DNA from: Rhodobacteraceae bacterium WFHF2C18 | GTDB lineage: Bacteria > Pseudomonadota > Alphaproteobacteria > Rhodobacterales > Rhodobacteraceae | Assembly (NCBI GenBank): GCA_002166865.1 | Contig: NHTQ01000003.1 | Span: 202,001 to 266,000, forward strand | DNA length: 64,000 nucleotides | Reading direction: 5' to 3' | In this document: piece after piece, positions 48,316 through 57,695 of the stretch | How positions within the stretch are numbered: the stretch's first letter is position 1 | Layout of the letters: each line of letters starts with the position of its first letter | Program-made: the position numbers and the translations under genes | The notes under the pieces: model-generated | Database searches by the model: none | What the model was told of the DNA's origin: nothing | The model's input: the letters and a program-made list of their open reading frames with translations, nothing else

Positions 48316-48883
48316 TCCGTCGCCCGAGCTTCCGGACGGCCTGACATACCGCGAAGACTACATCACGGGGCGCGATGCCGATGGCCTGCTTGCCGCTGTC
48401 GATGCGTCCGAGTGGCTTGCCGATCTCAAACGGCGCGTTCAACACTACGGCTACAGCTATGACTACAAGGCGAGGCAGGCGCGACGCGAAGACCGTATCG
48501 GCCCTTTGCCTGACTTTTTGAAGGGGTCAGCAATACGGCTGGCCCGCGAAGGCATTTTCTCGAAACCGCCGGATCAAGTCATCGTCAACGAGTATCTACC
48601 CGGACAAGGCATCTCAGCACATATCGACTGCCGCCCTTGCTTTGGCGAGACAATCGCAATCCTGAGCCTCGGATCGGCCTGCGTGATGAGGTTCGAGCAT
48701 CATCCAAGTTCCCGTAAGGTTGATCTGGCTCTCTGGCCCCTCAGCCTTCTGACCATCTCGGGCGAAGCGCGGCATGAATGGACCCACGCCATACCCGCGC
48801 GAAAAAGCGACGTGATCGACGGCGAAAAACACCTGCGCTCGCGTCGGGTTTCGTTGACCTTCCGAACGATGCGATTTGATTGA
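48275..48883 (+). CDS. AlkB-like 2-oxoglutarate/Fe(II) dioxygenase
   Basis: A 202-residue dioxygenase of the AlkB fold, closest in style to ALKBH8-type proteins. VNEYLPGQGISAHIDCRPCFG holds the iron ligands His116 and Asp118. The distal His is His171 (EWTHAIP) and the 2-oxoglutarate Arg is in RRVSLTFRTMRF (about 191). QHYGYSYDYKAR and SLGSACVMRF are typical. Such enzymes remove or hydroxylate methyl groups on DNA or RNA. The 41-nt overlap with the methyltransferase indicates coupled production. Specificity cannot be read. Confidence 0.9.
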   Translation: MTTAPSQLSLFPADPSPELPDGLTYREDYITGRDADGLLAAVDASEWLADLKRRVQHYGYSYDYKARQARREDRIGPLPDFLKGSAIRLAREGIFSKPPDQVIVNEYLPGQGISAHIDCRPCFGETIAILSLGSACVMRFEHHPSSRKVDLALWPLSLLTISGEARHEWTHAIPARKSDVIDGEKHLRSRRVSLTFRTMRFD

Positions 48884-48930
48884 CTGAAAGCGTGGGGCAC
48901 TGATCCATCTGCGCCACCTCATTTGACTAC

Positions 48931-48996
48931 AGAACGTTCTTTCATCAACACATAACGTACGTGGCCATACTGTGCCTCCGCGGAACATATCGTTCC
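48931..48996. promoter_or_regulatory. Palindromes upstream of the XRE gene
   Basis: AGAACGTTCT (48931-48940), ACGTACGT (48955-48962) and GGAAC-ATATC-GTTCC (48982-48996) lie in 66 bp. The first and third share GAAC...GTTC halves. The third ends 1 nt before the ATG, where a ribosome site would normally be. They are probable operators of the XRE protein; a LexA role was considered, but the spacing differs from known boxes. Confidence 0.6.
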
Positions 48997-48997
48997 T

Positions 48998-49342
48998 ATG
49001 GAGATATTGTCACAGAGGTTGCGGGAAAGAGTGAAGCAACTCGGCATTTCAAATGCCGAAGCTGCCCGACGTGTCGGGCTGGATGAACGGAGATACGCGC
49101 ATTATGCATCTGGGCGGCGGGAGCCAGATTTGGCGACGCTTGTTCGGATCGCAGAAAAACTCGGCACAACGCCGAATTGGCTCTTGGACGTTTCATCCGA
49201 GAGGTCGCGCGACGAGGTGAAATCCGGCCTGATCGAGCGGTTTGAGAATGCGGCAACCGGGATGACATCGGATGAACTGGAACTGTGCGTTATTCAAGTC
49301 GAAGCAATATCGGCCCGCTCACGCGAGAACAGCGATCCTTAG
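48998..49342 (+). CDS. XRE-family HTH regulator
   Basis: A 114-residue protein with a Cro/C1-type HTH at about 6-65 (LRERVKQLGISNAEAARRVGLDERRYAHYASGRREPDLATLVRIAEKLG, in parts) and a short helical C-terminus. No ribosome site precedes ATG 48998; the palindrome GGAAC-N5-GTTCC occupies that place, suggesting a leaderless or autorepressed gene. It probably controls the island genes. It overlaps the next gene by 71 nt if that gene starts at 49272. Confidence 0.85.
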   Translation: MEILSQRLRERVKQLGISNAEAARRVGLDERRYAHYASGRREPDLATLVRIAEKLGTTPNWLLDVSSERSRDEVKSGLIERFENAATGMTSDELELCVIQVEAISARSRENSDP

Positions 49343-49724
49343 TCGTCTCATCGCCGCCATACTGGTGTCACTTGGCATCGCAACACCGCTTCATGCCGAC
49401 ATAGCTGCCGACGCCTCACGCGTACTTGAAATGTGGTCACCCGATAGCGTTGCGTATGAATCCGGGACGTTGAGCGTTGTTCTGCCACAGGACCGGATAA
49501 CGGAGCAAATCTACCTTTCAGTCATCAAGTCTGGCCTGTGTTTGGGTCCGCTGCAAGGCGTTGACCTGCAAGCCGTCGAGAACATCGAAATCGTCAACCG
49601 ACATGCCAGGCAAGGCTATGTCTACGAAAGCGGATTGGCTGACTGTGCGAGGTTCAATGACCGAGCAGCCAACGACAGAACAACAGACATCGAGATTCTG
49701 GGGAACACGCATTGGTATCCTTAA
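49272..49724 (+). CDS. Small exported protein, unknown (island)
   Basis: Up to 150 residues. A hydrophobic signal-like segment (LSRLIAAILVSLGIATPLHA) starts at about residue 23, so the true start may be later than ATG 49272, but no better codon is evident (GTG near 49365). Mature part: IAADASRVLEMWSPDSVAYESG and two cysteines (SGLCLGPL, LADCARF). It overlaps both neighbours. Not recognised. Confidence 0.6.
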   Translation: MNWNCALFKSKQYRPAHARTAILSRLIAAILVSLGIATPLHADIAADASRVLEMWSPDSVAYESGTLSVVLPQDRITEQIYLSVIKSGLCLGPLQGVDLQAVENIEIVNRHARQGYVYESGLADCARFNDRAANDRTTDIEILGNTHWYP

Positions 49725-50098
49725 GCAACGCCTATGCCGGAGCCGTCCTGGCGGTGGCCTTGGCGGCTCCTGCACAGTCCTTTGCGCGCGATCTGACCGA
49801 GGCAGAGCGGGACAGGATTGCTCAACTTGTTGAGCTTGAGTTGCGGGATGCCGCGACGGCAATATTTGAGTGGCCAGAAGTTGAACTCCCTGAAACCGGC
49901 GCGGATTTCGTGGAGTATTGTGGTTGGGTCAACGGCAAGAACGCCTACGGAGCCTATGCCGGGTTCGTTTCGTTCTCAGTGTGGCTTGTCATGCACGATG
50001 GCGAGATCACAAGCATCCAGATTCCATCCGGCCCCGGTTCAGGCGGCGTCCCGAGTCTGGACGCGGTATGTGTTGAACAGGGTTTTGGGCGTTCTTGA
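49712..50098 (+). CDS. Small exported protein, unknown (island)
   Basis: A 128-residue protein starting with TTG 49712 (GGGGAA upstream), with a signal peptide (AYAGAVLAVALAAPAQSFA). The mature domain contains VEYCGWVNGKNAYGAYAGFVSF and a C-terminal VCVEQGFG; the two cysteines may pair. Similar CGxVNxxNxxGxY blocks occur in small proteins of mobile elements, to my recollection. It overlaps the preceding gene by 13 nt, so the pair is probably co-translated. Function unknown. Confidence 0.62.
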   Translation: MVSLSNAYAGAVLAVALAAPAQSFARDLTEAERDRIAQLVELELRDAATAIFEWPEVELPETGADFVEYCGWVNGKNAYGAYAGFVSFSVWLVMHDGEITSIQIPSGPGSGGVPSLDAVCVEQGFGRS

Positions 50099-50123
50099 CA
50101 CTCTTGCTCACCAAGGAAAACCC

Positions 50124-50193
50124 GCTTGTTTCCCTCGGAGCCACCTCCGCCGCGCGTGTGAGGGGCGCGAAGGCGGCTCCGAGGAAAACAAGC
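50124..50193. repeat. Large imperfect stem-loop, 27-bp arms
   Basis: The arms at 50124-50150 and 50167-50193 pair at 24 of 27 positions (start GCTTGTTT / end AAACAAGC) around a 16-nt GC-rich loop. It lies between the exported-protein genes and the UDG-like gene, followed by TATC-rich sequence (50200-50226). It could be a strong terminator, a protected RNA end or a small inverted-repeat element. Confidence 0.6.
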
Positions 50194-50246
50194 TCTCTAT
50201 AGGGTATATCTATCTCTATCTATCTTAGGGGGCGGAGCGGCAGCGG

Positions 50247-50732
50247 ATGACCTATGAAGACGTCGAGCCATTGAGGGCAAGTTATCGGCCCGCGCAGATC
50301 AAGGCGCTTTTCGTCGGAGAAAGCGCGCCCGCCGGGGGCGCGTTCTTCTACAAGCAGACCGGTCAGGTTCACGGGCAGTTTCACCAAGCCCTCGCGCCAT
50401 ACATCGGAAACACCCCAACCTTTGTTGATGCTTTCAAGCAAGCGGGCTTCTATCTGGACGATCTGGTACTGGAACCGGTGAACTGGCTGTCCCGGTCGGA
50501 GCGACAGGCGGTCCACGCTGCCAGCATCGCCTCACTGGCAAAGCGATTGAGGGACTACGACGCGCCGCTTGTTGTGGCCTTCATGAAAGGTATCGCGGCA
50601 CCAGTCAAAGCTGCGATTGCAGCGTCGGGAACACCGTGTCAGTTTGCGGTTGTGCCGTTTCCGGGTAACGGGCGACAAGCCGAGTTCCGTTCGGCAATGA
50701 TGGCAATCATGCCGATGGTACTGAACCGGTAA
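50247..50732 (+). CDS. Possible uracil-DNA-glycosylase-like protein (island)
   Basis: A 161-residue protein. KALFVGESAPAGGAFFYK (about 19-36) resembles the first strand and phosphate-binding loop of UDG-superfamily proteins (xLFVGExP). TFVDAFKQAGFYLDDLVLEPVNWL and VVPFPGNGRQAEFRSAM (about 136-152) could be the later motif region. The resemblance is by eye; a non-enzymatic or other nucleic-acid role is possible. GGAG lies upstream of ATG 50247. Last island gene before the tRNA. Confidence 0.6.
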   Translation: MTYEDVEPLRASYRPAQIKALFVGESAPAGGAFFYKQTGQVHGQFHQALAPYIGNTPTFVDAFKQAGFYLDDLVLEPVNWLSRSERQAVHAASIASLAKRLRDYDAPLVVAFMKGIAAPVKAAIAASGTPCQFAVVPFPGNGRQAEFRSAMMAIMPMVLNR

Positions 50733-50780
50733 CCGAACGGGTCAGATTCGACCCGAAATGACCCGGATTTACCTCTGCCG

Positions 50781-50798
50781 TGCTTACTATGTGCTTAC
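50781..50798. repeat. Paired TGCTTAC, likely integrase arm sites (right)
   Basis: TGCTTAC at 50781-50787 and 50792-50798 have the same 11-bp spacing as the left pair, with TATG between in both and GTAGC after. They lie 49 bp from the tRNA. The near-identity of both ends suggests integrase binding or the trace of a second integrase gene now lost. Confidence 0.55.
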
Positions 50799-50846
50799 CG
50801 TAGCAGAAAGCACATTTGCGGAGGGCTTGTAAGTCTCTGAATTTAT

Positions 50847-50923
50847 TGGTCGGAGTGGCAGGATTCGAACCTACGACCCCTGCCTCCCGAAGACAGTGCT
50901 CTACCAGGCTGAGCTACACTCCG
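50847..50923 (-). tRNA. tRNA-Pro (anticodon CGG)
   Basis: A 77-nt cloverleaf on the minus strand. The acceptor is CGGAGTG/CACTCCG with encoded CCA, the anticodon loop TTCGGGA with CGG at 50887-50889, and the T arm GTAGG/CCTGC region with TTCGAAT. The 3' 46 nt (from position 31 to CCA) form the island attachment site, so the gene was kept intact on integration. Confidence 0.96.
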
Positions 50924-51004
50924 ACCGTGGACAGCCGCTTATACATCTGAGACGCTTTTGACAAGAGGCGATCGCGTGGAACAAGGCCTTTGAGACAGCG
51001 TTCG

Positions 51005-51931
51005 ATGAAGACCGACATGACGTATCATCTGGAACCGAACAAACCGCTTGTCGACGAACTGCGCGAGGTCGCGGATGACCAGCTCGGCCGCGCCTGCGAT
51101 TCCCTGGACAAGGCCGACGAAGACCTTGAGAACTCGGTACACGACCTGCGCAAGCGGATGAAGAAGCTGCGCGGGCTGCTCCGGCTGGTGCGGCCGGGGC
51201 TGGAGAAGACCTACAGGGTGGAAAACCGCGTTTTCCGCGATACCGCGCGTCTTTTTTCGGACATCCGCGACGCGCAGGTCCTGGCCGAGACGATCGACAG
51301 CCTGGCCGAGCATGTTCCGGGCGACCAGGCCGACGAGATGCTTGCGCCGGTGCGCGACTGGGCCGCGGAGAAGCGGCACGAGGTTCTGTCCGAGAAAGGC
51401 GTGCACGATCGCCTGGCCGAGGCCGGCGAGCGCCTTGCCGCGGCGCGCGCGCGTGTCGAGGACTGGGAGATCGCGGGGGCGCCCGCCGATGTCCTGCGGG
51501 GCGGGCTGAAGAAGACCTACAAGCGTGCGCGCAAGCGTTTCCACGAGGCGCAGGAAGAGCCCGAACCGGCCCTCCTGCACGAATGGCGCAAGCGCGTGAA
51601 ATACCACTGGTACCACTGCCGCCTTTTGCGTGAGGCCTGGCCCGAGGTGATGACGGCCCGGGCCGACGCGCTGGACGAGCTGGGCGACCTTCTGGGCGAT
51701 GACCATGATCTCGTCGTTCTCAGCGCCACGCTGCGCGACGAGGCGCCGGACAGCGTGCCGCCATCCTCCTCCCTCCGCTTCACGATCGAAGCCGCGACGG
51801 ATCGCAGCCTCGACCTTCGCCGCCGCGCCTTTGCCCTCGCCCCGCAGCTCATGGTCGAGAAGAAGGGCGCGCTGGCCCGCCGGATCGCCGGTTACTGGAC
51901 GGCTGCCACTGCGATGCCCCGGGCCGGCTGA
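51005..51931 (+). CDS. CHAD-domain protein
   Basis: A 308-residue, highly charged helical protein. VHDLRKRMKKLRGLLRLVRPGL (about 45-66) and LLHEWRKRVKYHWYHCRLL (about 190-208) are the two halves of the CHAD domain, whose conserved His, Arg and Lys bind polyphosphate. LGDLLGDDHDLVVL follows. CHAD proteins associate with polyphosphate granules. Start uncertain: ATG 51005, ATG 51017 or TTG 50990. Confidence 0.9.
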   Translation: MKTDMTYHLEPNKPLVDELREVADDQLGRACDSLDKADEDLENSVHDLRKRMKKLRGLLRLVRPGLEKTYRVENRVFRDTARLFSDIRDAQVLAETIDSLAEHVPGDQADEMLAPVRDWAAEKRHEVLSEKGVHDRLAEAGERLAAARARVEDWEIAGAPADVLRGGLKKTYKRARKRFHEAQEEPEPALLHEWRKRVKYHWYHCRLLREAWPEVMTARADALDELGDLLGDDHDLVVLSATLRDEAPDSVPPSSSLRFTIEAATDRSLDLRRRAFALAPQLMVEKKGALARRIAGYWTAATAMPRAG

Positions 51932-51940
51932 GCCCGCACC

Positions 51941-53047
51941 TCAGAGGCTGGCGTCGAGCGCCGCGACGATGGCGTCGCCCATGTCCGAGGTGGTCACGGG
52001 CGTGGTGCCCTCGACGTTCAGCAGATCACCGGTGCGCAGGCCGTCGGACAGCACCTTTTCCACGGCACGTTCCAGCCGCTCCGCCTCGCTGCCCCGGTCG
52101 AAGCTGTAGCGCAGCGCCATAGCGAAGCTGAGAATGCAGGCGCAGGGGTTGGCCTTGCCCTGCCCCGCGATATCGGGGGCGCTGCCGTGCACCGGCTCGT
52201 AAAGGGCCTTGGGCCGGCCGTTCTCCATCGGGGCGCCGAGCGAGGCCGAGGGCAGCATCCCCAGGGAGCCGGTCAGCATCGCTGCCGCGTCCGACAGCAG
52301 GTCCCCGAACAGGTTATCGGTCACGATCACGTCGAACTGCTTCGGCCAGCGGCACAGCTGCATGGCACCGGCGTCGGCATACATGTGGGAAAGCCCCACG
52401 TCCGGGTAATCGGCATCGTGCACGGCCTGCACCACCTCGCGCCACAGGATACCGGATTCCATGACGTTGGCCTTTTCCATCGAGCAGACCTTGTTCCCGC
52501 GCTTTCGCGCCAGTTCGAAGGCCGCGCGTGCCACGCGGTCGATCTCGGACTCGGTATAGCGCTGCGTGTTGATGCCCACGCGCTCGCCCCCCTCCTCGAA
52601 GATGCCGCGCGGTTCGCCGAAATATACCCCGCTGGTCAGTTCACGGACGATCATGATATCCAGCCCCGCGACCACCTCGCGCTTGAGGCTGGAGAAATCG
52701 GCAAGCGCGTCGAAACACTGCGCCGGGCGCAGGTTGGCGAAGAGGTCCATCTCCTTGCGCAGGCGCAGCAGGCCGCGCTCGGGCTTGACCGAGAAATCCA
52801 GGTTGTCGTAGCGCGGCCCGCCCACGGCGCCCAGCAGAACGGCATCGGCGGACTGCGCCAGCGCCATGGTGTCGTCGTGCAGGGGCGTACCATGCGCATC
52901 GTAGGCCGCGCCGCCCACCAGATCCTCGCGCACGTCAAAGGCAAGGTCACGCTTGGTGCCGAACCAGTCGATCACCTTGCGCACCTCGGCCATCACTTCC
53001 GGGCCGATGCCGTCGCCGGGCAGGATGAGTAGCATGGGGGGGGTCAT
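51941..53047 (-). CDS. leuB: 3-Isopropylmalate dehydrogenase
   Basis: It oxidises and decarboxylates 3-isopropylmalate to 2-oxoisocaproate in leucine synthesis. The 368-residue protein has [17 protein letters not shown] (about 6-22), the substrate arginines in [21 protein letters not shown], and [27 protein letters not shown] (about 245-271) with the metal Asp pair. AGGAAGGA precedes ATG 53047. It lies downstream of leuC-leuD, with two genes in between. Confidence 0.97.
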   Translation of the reverse strand: MTPPMLLILPGDGIGPEVMAEVRKVIDWFGTKRDLAFDVREDLVGGAAYDAHGTPLHDDTMALAQSADAVLLGAVGGPRYDNLDFSVKPERGLLRLRKEMDLFANLRPAQCFDALADFSSLKREVVAGLDIMIVRELTSGVYFGEPRGIFEEGGERVGINTQRYTESEIDRVARAAFELARKRGNKVCSMEKANVMESGILWREVVQAVHDADYPDVGLSHMYADAGAMQLCRWPKQFDVIVTDNLFGDLLSDAAAMLTGSLGMLPSASLGAPMENGRPKALYEPVHGSAPDIAGQGKANPCACILSFAMALRYSFDRGSEAERLERAVEKVLSDGLRTGDLLNVEGTTPVTTSDMGDAIVAALDASL

Positions 53048-53127
53048 GGGCCGTGTCCTTCCTGTGATCCGCGTCCCGCTTCGCCTAGCCCGAAGGCCCG
53101 CAAGGGTCAAGAAAGGCGCGCGCCGCC

Positions 53128-54192
53128 CTAGTCTAGGGCCACGTCCACCCAGACCACCCGGTGACGGCTGGCGGCGCGGGCCGCGGCCGCGCCGGGCGCG
53201 CCCTCGGACGGCCAGTGCACCCCCGCATCGATGACCCGCAGGTCGGCCGAGGGCAGCACGTAGGACACGCGCAGGTGGCCAGGGTCCGGGGTGGGCCAGG
53301 CCACGGTATCCAGCCGCGGGTCGCCGGCCTGCCCCGCAGACTGGCGCGCAGGCGCCGGCCGGGCCGGGCGCGGATCCTGAAGCCGCGGGTCGGCCAAAAG
53401 GGCGCGAATCGCGCCTTTGCGGCCTACCCCATCCACGGGATCCAGGTTCGCATCGCCCAGAAGCACGAAGCGTTCACCGGGGGCGGGTCCGAACCGGCCG
53501 TCGAGGAACAGCCGCCAGAACCGCAATTGATCATGGTTGCGGCGGCCGTTGCGATCTTCCGGCCCGTCGAAGACTGGCGGCGCCGCGTGAAAGGCCAGCA
53601 GGTGCAGACGGCCCTGCGGCACCTCGACCGGAACGACCCAGTGCGCGACCGAGGCCAACCGCAGCGCCGCCCGGGCATCGGCTGACGGGAAGGGCCGGCC
53701 ATCGGTTTCCGGCAGGAGCGCCCCGGGCAGATCGTGCCACAACAGCCCGCTGAAATCCTGTGCCTGCGCGGCCAGAACAGGGTGGCGGGACAGGAGCGCC
53801 ATACCGCCCTGCCCGGAGAAGAGGCCGAACCCCTGCCTGTCACGCGCCCGGCCGCGGCGGCCGTCGCCGTCCATGTCATGGCCCGTCGGCATGCCCGTGT
53901 TGGGCCGCAGGGCGAAAAGATGGGGGTAATCGGCCCCTGATTGCGCGATCACGTCGCGCAGGGCGCGAAGGGTGACAAGCCCGTGATCGTAATCCACCCC
54001 CTGCAAAAGCAGGATGTCGGGATCGACCCGCGCCACCACCGCCGCCACCGCCGCCACCTGGCGGTCCTCACCGCGCAGAATGTCGCGCAGCAGCAGGCCC
54101 GGGCCCTTGCGCTCCAGTTCGGCGTGGAACGTGGCGATGCGGAGGGTGTCGCCCCGGCCCGGCAGGGCCGCGGCCAGGATCAGACCCAGCAA
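53128..54192 (-). CDS. Endonuclease/exonuclease/phosphatase-family protein, exported
   Basis: About 354 residues. [27 protein letters not shown] opens the EEP fold, [13 protein letters not shown] carries the acidic site, [19 protein letters not shown] and [14 protein letters not shown] the metal and catalytic residues, and [11 protein letters not shown] ends it with the catalytic His. An N-terminal hydrophobic stretch suggests export. The start is unclear: TTG 54192 lies just after the upstream stop; ATG 54324 would overlap that gene by 127 nt. Substrate unknown. Confidence 0.8.
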   Translation of the reverse strand: MLGLILAAALPGRGDTLRIATFHAELERKGPGLLLRDILRGEDRQVAAVAAVVARVDPDILLLQGVDYDHGLVTLRALRDVIAQSGADYPHLFALRPNTGMPTGHDMDGDGRRGRARDRQGFGLFSGQGGMALLSRHPVLAAQAQDFSGLLWHDLPGALLPETDGRPFPSADARAALRLASVAHWVVPVEVPQGRLHLLAFHAAPPVFDGPEDRNGRRNHDQLRFWRLFLDGRFGPAPGERFVLLGDANLDPVDGVGRKGAIRALLADPRLQDPRPARPAPARQSAGQAGDPRLDTVAWPTPDPGHLRVSYVLPSADLRVIDAGVHWPSEGAPGAAAARAASRHRVVWVDVALD

Positions 54193-54197
54193 CAGGA

Positions 54198-55037
54198 TCA
54201 GGCGCGTTGCAACAGTTCCGTTTCCGCGCGGGCGTAGGCGCGGCGGCGCTTTTCCTCGATCAGGTCGGCGATCCGGGATATGGCGATGCCCCGCATAAGG
54301 ATGCTTGCCGGAAGGAAGGCCCATATCGTCATCGTCCAGATCATCGCCTGCGGGTTGCTGAGCGCCAGGGGATCGAACATCGCGCCGCCCACGCGCACCA
54401 GTGCCGGGAAGAAAAATGGCAAGAGGATCCCTAACACAACGTTAAGGCCGGCGTCGCGTTTGAGCCGTTTCAGGACATCGCCACCCCGTGTGGGATCGAA
54501 CAGGGGCAGGTTGACCCAGACGTTGAAGGCGCCGTTGCGCACCGGCCACCCGAACAAGCGCACCATGACGATGAAGACCGCCAGCATGGTCAGCGAGACG
54601 GCATAGGAGACGCCCGCGGCGGTCCGCAGGGCGGCAACCATCTCCGGATCGGCGTCGGGAGGCATCATCAGCACCACCAGCCGCACAGGCGAATAGGGAA
54701 AATCGATGGCCCGGCCAAGGACGTTGCCGTAGTCCGCCAGCGCCTCGGTCAGGGCCGTCGGCTCGGCCTGGCCGCGGGTTATAAGGGACAGCCCCAGAAC
54801 CGTGAGAGCCAGCGCCGTGAACCTCAGCCGGTTGTAGGGCGGCGCGAAGCGGAACTCGATGATGCTGGGATAGCGTCCGTAGTAGTCCACGAATGTCAGG
54901 AAAAAGGCCAGGATTGCCAGCACGATCACGATTTGCGCGGTGTCGGCCTCGGTCCCCGGCAGCAGAAGCGAGGGCAACGCCACCAGCAGACCGACCAGGA
55001 CTGCGCGCAACAGCGCGGATGTCACCCGTGAGATCAC
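54198..55037 (-). CDS. Conserved multi-pass membrane protein
   Basis: A 279-residue protein starting with GTG 55037 (AAGGA upstream). Hydrophobic segments are near 10-28, 34-52, 70-88, 140-160 and 205-225. Between them are the loops DYYGRYPSIIEFRFAPPYNRLRF and FNVWVNLPLFDPTRGGDVLKRLKRDAG, which look conserved. No named family recognised. It lies between leuD and the EEP gene and probably belongs to the same transcript as the latter. Confidence 0.75.
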   Translation of the reverse strand: MISRVTSALLRAVLVGLLVALPSLLLPGTEADTAQIVIVLAILAFFLTFVDYYGRYPSIIEFRFAPPYNRLRFTALALTVLGLSLITRGQAEPTALTEALADYGNVLGRAIDFPYSPVRLVVLMMPPDADPEMVAALRTAAGVSYAVSLTMLAVFIVMVRLFGWPVRNGAFNVWVNLPLFDPTRGGDVLKRLKRDAGLNVVLGILLPFFFPALVRVGGAMFDPLALSNPQAMIWTMTIWAFLPASILMRGIAISRIADLIEEKRRRAYARAETELLQRA

Positions 55038-55405
55038 TGCCCGTTTTCCTTCAAACTGGCCCGGCGCGGTACGTCGCCGCCCCGTGGTCGCAACTTGATC
55101 CCGCCGTTTGTGGCGGTCTGCCTCATTCTTGTCCAATTTTTGCCTACTTTCATTTTCCGGCTCAAGGACTGTGAGCAGAGAACAAAACCATTTGGGCAAA
55201 TTGATGGACAGTGTGGTGCGGGAATGCATCAATTCGGGTCCGGAATTTTGGCGCCCCGGCGGCAGGCACCAACATGTTGCGGGCCCTGCGGAATCGGCCA
55301 CAAGCGCCCGTCACGCACACGTTAACAATCCGGATTTCGGGGGCCGGGAAAGAAAGGCCGCCGGCGCGGTGCCGGCGGCCCCTGCAACGGGTCAGTCCGC
55401 TGCGA
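55038..55405. other. Intergenic region with leuD terminator
   Basis: This 368-bp gap holds the leuD terminator at 55346-55380 and the upstream region of the 55037 gene, with an AT-rich patch at 55130-55165 that may contain its promoter. No gene was recognised; open frames here lack ribosome sites and coding character. Confidence 0.5.
55346..55380 (-). terminator. Intrinsic terminator after leuD
   Basis: GGCCGCCGGC (55356-55365) and GCCGGCGGCC (55371-55380) form a perfect 10-bp stem with a 5-nt loop. On the minus strand the T-rich run TTTCTTTCC follows. It lies 25 nt beyond the leuD stop. Confidence 0.88.
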
Positions 55406-56010
55406 TCAGAGCCAAGGGCGTTCGGCCCGCGCCCGCGCCTCGAAGGCGTCGATCGCGGCGCCCTTCTCCAGCGTCTGGCCGATGTCGTCCAGCCCTTCCA
55501 GCAGGCAGTGCTTCTTGAAGGCGTCGATCTCGAAGGGGATGACCTCGCCCTCCGAGGTGGTGATCGTCTGTGCCTCCAGATCCACCTCGATCCGGGCGTT
55601 GGAGCCCTTTTCCGCGTCCTTCATCAGACGGTCGACCTGGTCTTGCGGCAGCGCGATCGGCAGGATGCCGTTCTTGAAGCAGTTGTTGTAGAAGATATCG
55701 GCGAAGCTGGGCGCGATGATGCAGCGGATGCCGAAATCCTTGATGGCCCAGGGCGCGTGCTCCCGCGAGGAGCCGCAGCCGAAGTTGTCCCCCGTCACCA
55801 GGATCTGCGCATCCCGGTATTGCGGCTGGTTCAGCACGAAATCGGGATTCTCGGCCCCCTCGCGGTCATACCGCATCTCGTCGAACAGGTTCACGCCCAG
55901 CCCGGTGCGCTTGATCGTCTTGAGGAACTGCTTGGGGATGATCATGTCGGTGTCGACATTCATCATCGGCAGGGGCGCCGCGACGCCGGTGAGGTTCTCG
56001 AATTTTTCCA

Positions 56011-56011
<1 letters not shown>
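55406..56011 (-). CDS. leuD: 3-Isopropylmalate dehydratase small subunit
   Basis: With LeuC it isomerises 2-isopropylmalate to 3-isopropylmalate. The 201-residue protein has the swivelling-domain motifs [23 protein letters not shown] (about 17-39) and [17 protein letters not shown] (about 74-90), the latter binding substrate. ATG 56011 overlaps the leuC stop by 1 nt (TGATG). A terminator follows. Confidence 0.97.
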
Positions 56012-57414
<1,403 letters not shown>

Positions 57415-57650
57415 CGGTCCTCTCCCGTCGTGAATGGCTTGGTCTCTGGCGAAACGGGTGGAAGACGCCTTATAGGCGGGCCAGGACAGTCAGCCGCGCG
57501 CCGAAAAAGCGCCAGGGGAGGCGCGCGCGGTCGTCCATGTCGAAAATCCGTGTCATACCTTATCAGATACAGTCTGCCCCCCCGCGTATCAAGGGGCCCG
57601 CCCGCCGTGTGGCGGCGGACGGCGCAAAGCCTTGCTGCTCGGGCCGCGGC

Positions 57651-57679
57651 GGCGGCACGCCCGCACCGGGCGTGCCGCC
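57651..57679 (-). terminator. 13-bp hairpin after degP
   Basis: GGCGGCACGCCCG (57651-57663) and CGGGCGTGCCGCC (57667-57679) form a perfect 13-bp stem with a 3-nt loop, 17 nt past the degP stop. No T-run follows, so termination may need Rho or the hairpin may protect the 3' end. Confidence 0.6.
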
Positions 57680-57695
57680 AAACCCACGGGGCGCG

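Larger units (their letters stand above)
46999..50892. mobile_element. Genomic island integrated in tRNA-Pro(CGG)
   Basis: The island is bounded by a 46-nt direct repeat, the 3' part of tRNA-Pro: 46999-47044 (partial copy) and 50847-50892 (within the intact tRNA), with one mismatch. Inside are an integrase fragment, a methyltransferase-dioxygenase pair, an XRE regulator, two small exported proteins and a UDG-like protein. Its composition is clearly less G+C rich than the flanks, and it separates two ordinary chromosomal genes. With its integrase broken it is probably no longer mobile by itself. Confidence 0.88.

Noticed and set aside
48931-48996. LexA/SOS boxes upstream of the XRE gene
   Set aside because: The GAAC/GTTC palindromes have 0- and 5-bp gaps, unlike the alphaproteobacterial direct repeat GTTC-N7-GTTC, so autoregulation by the XRE protein is simpler.
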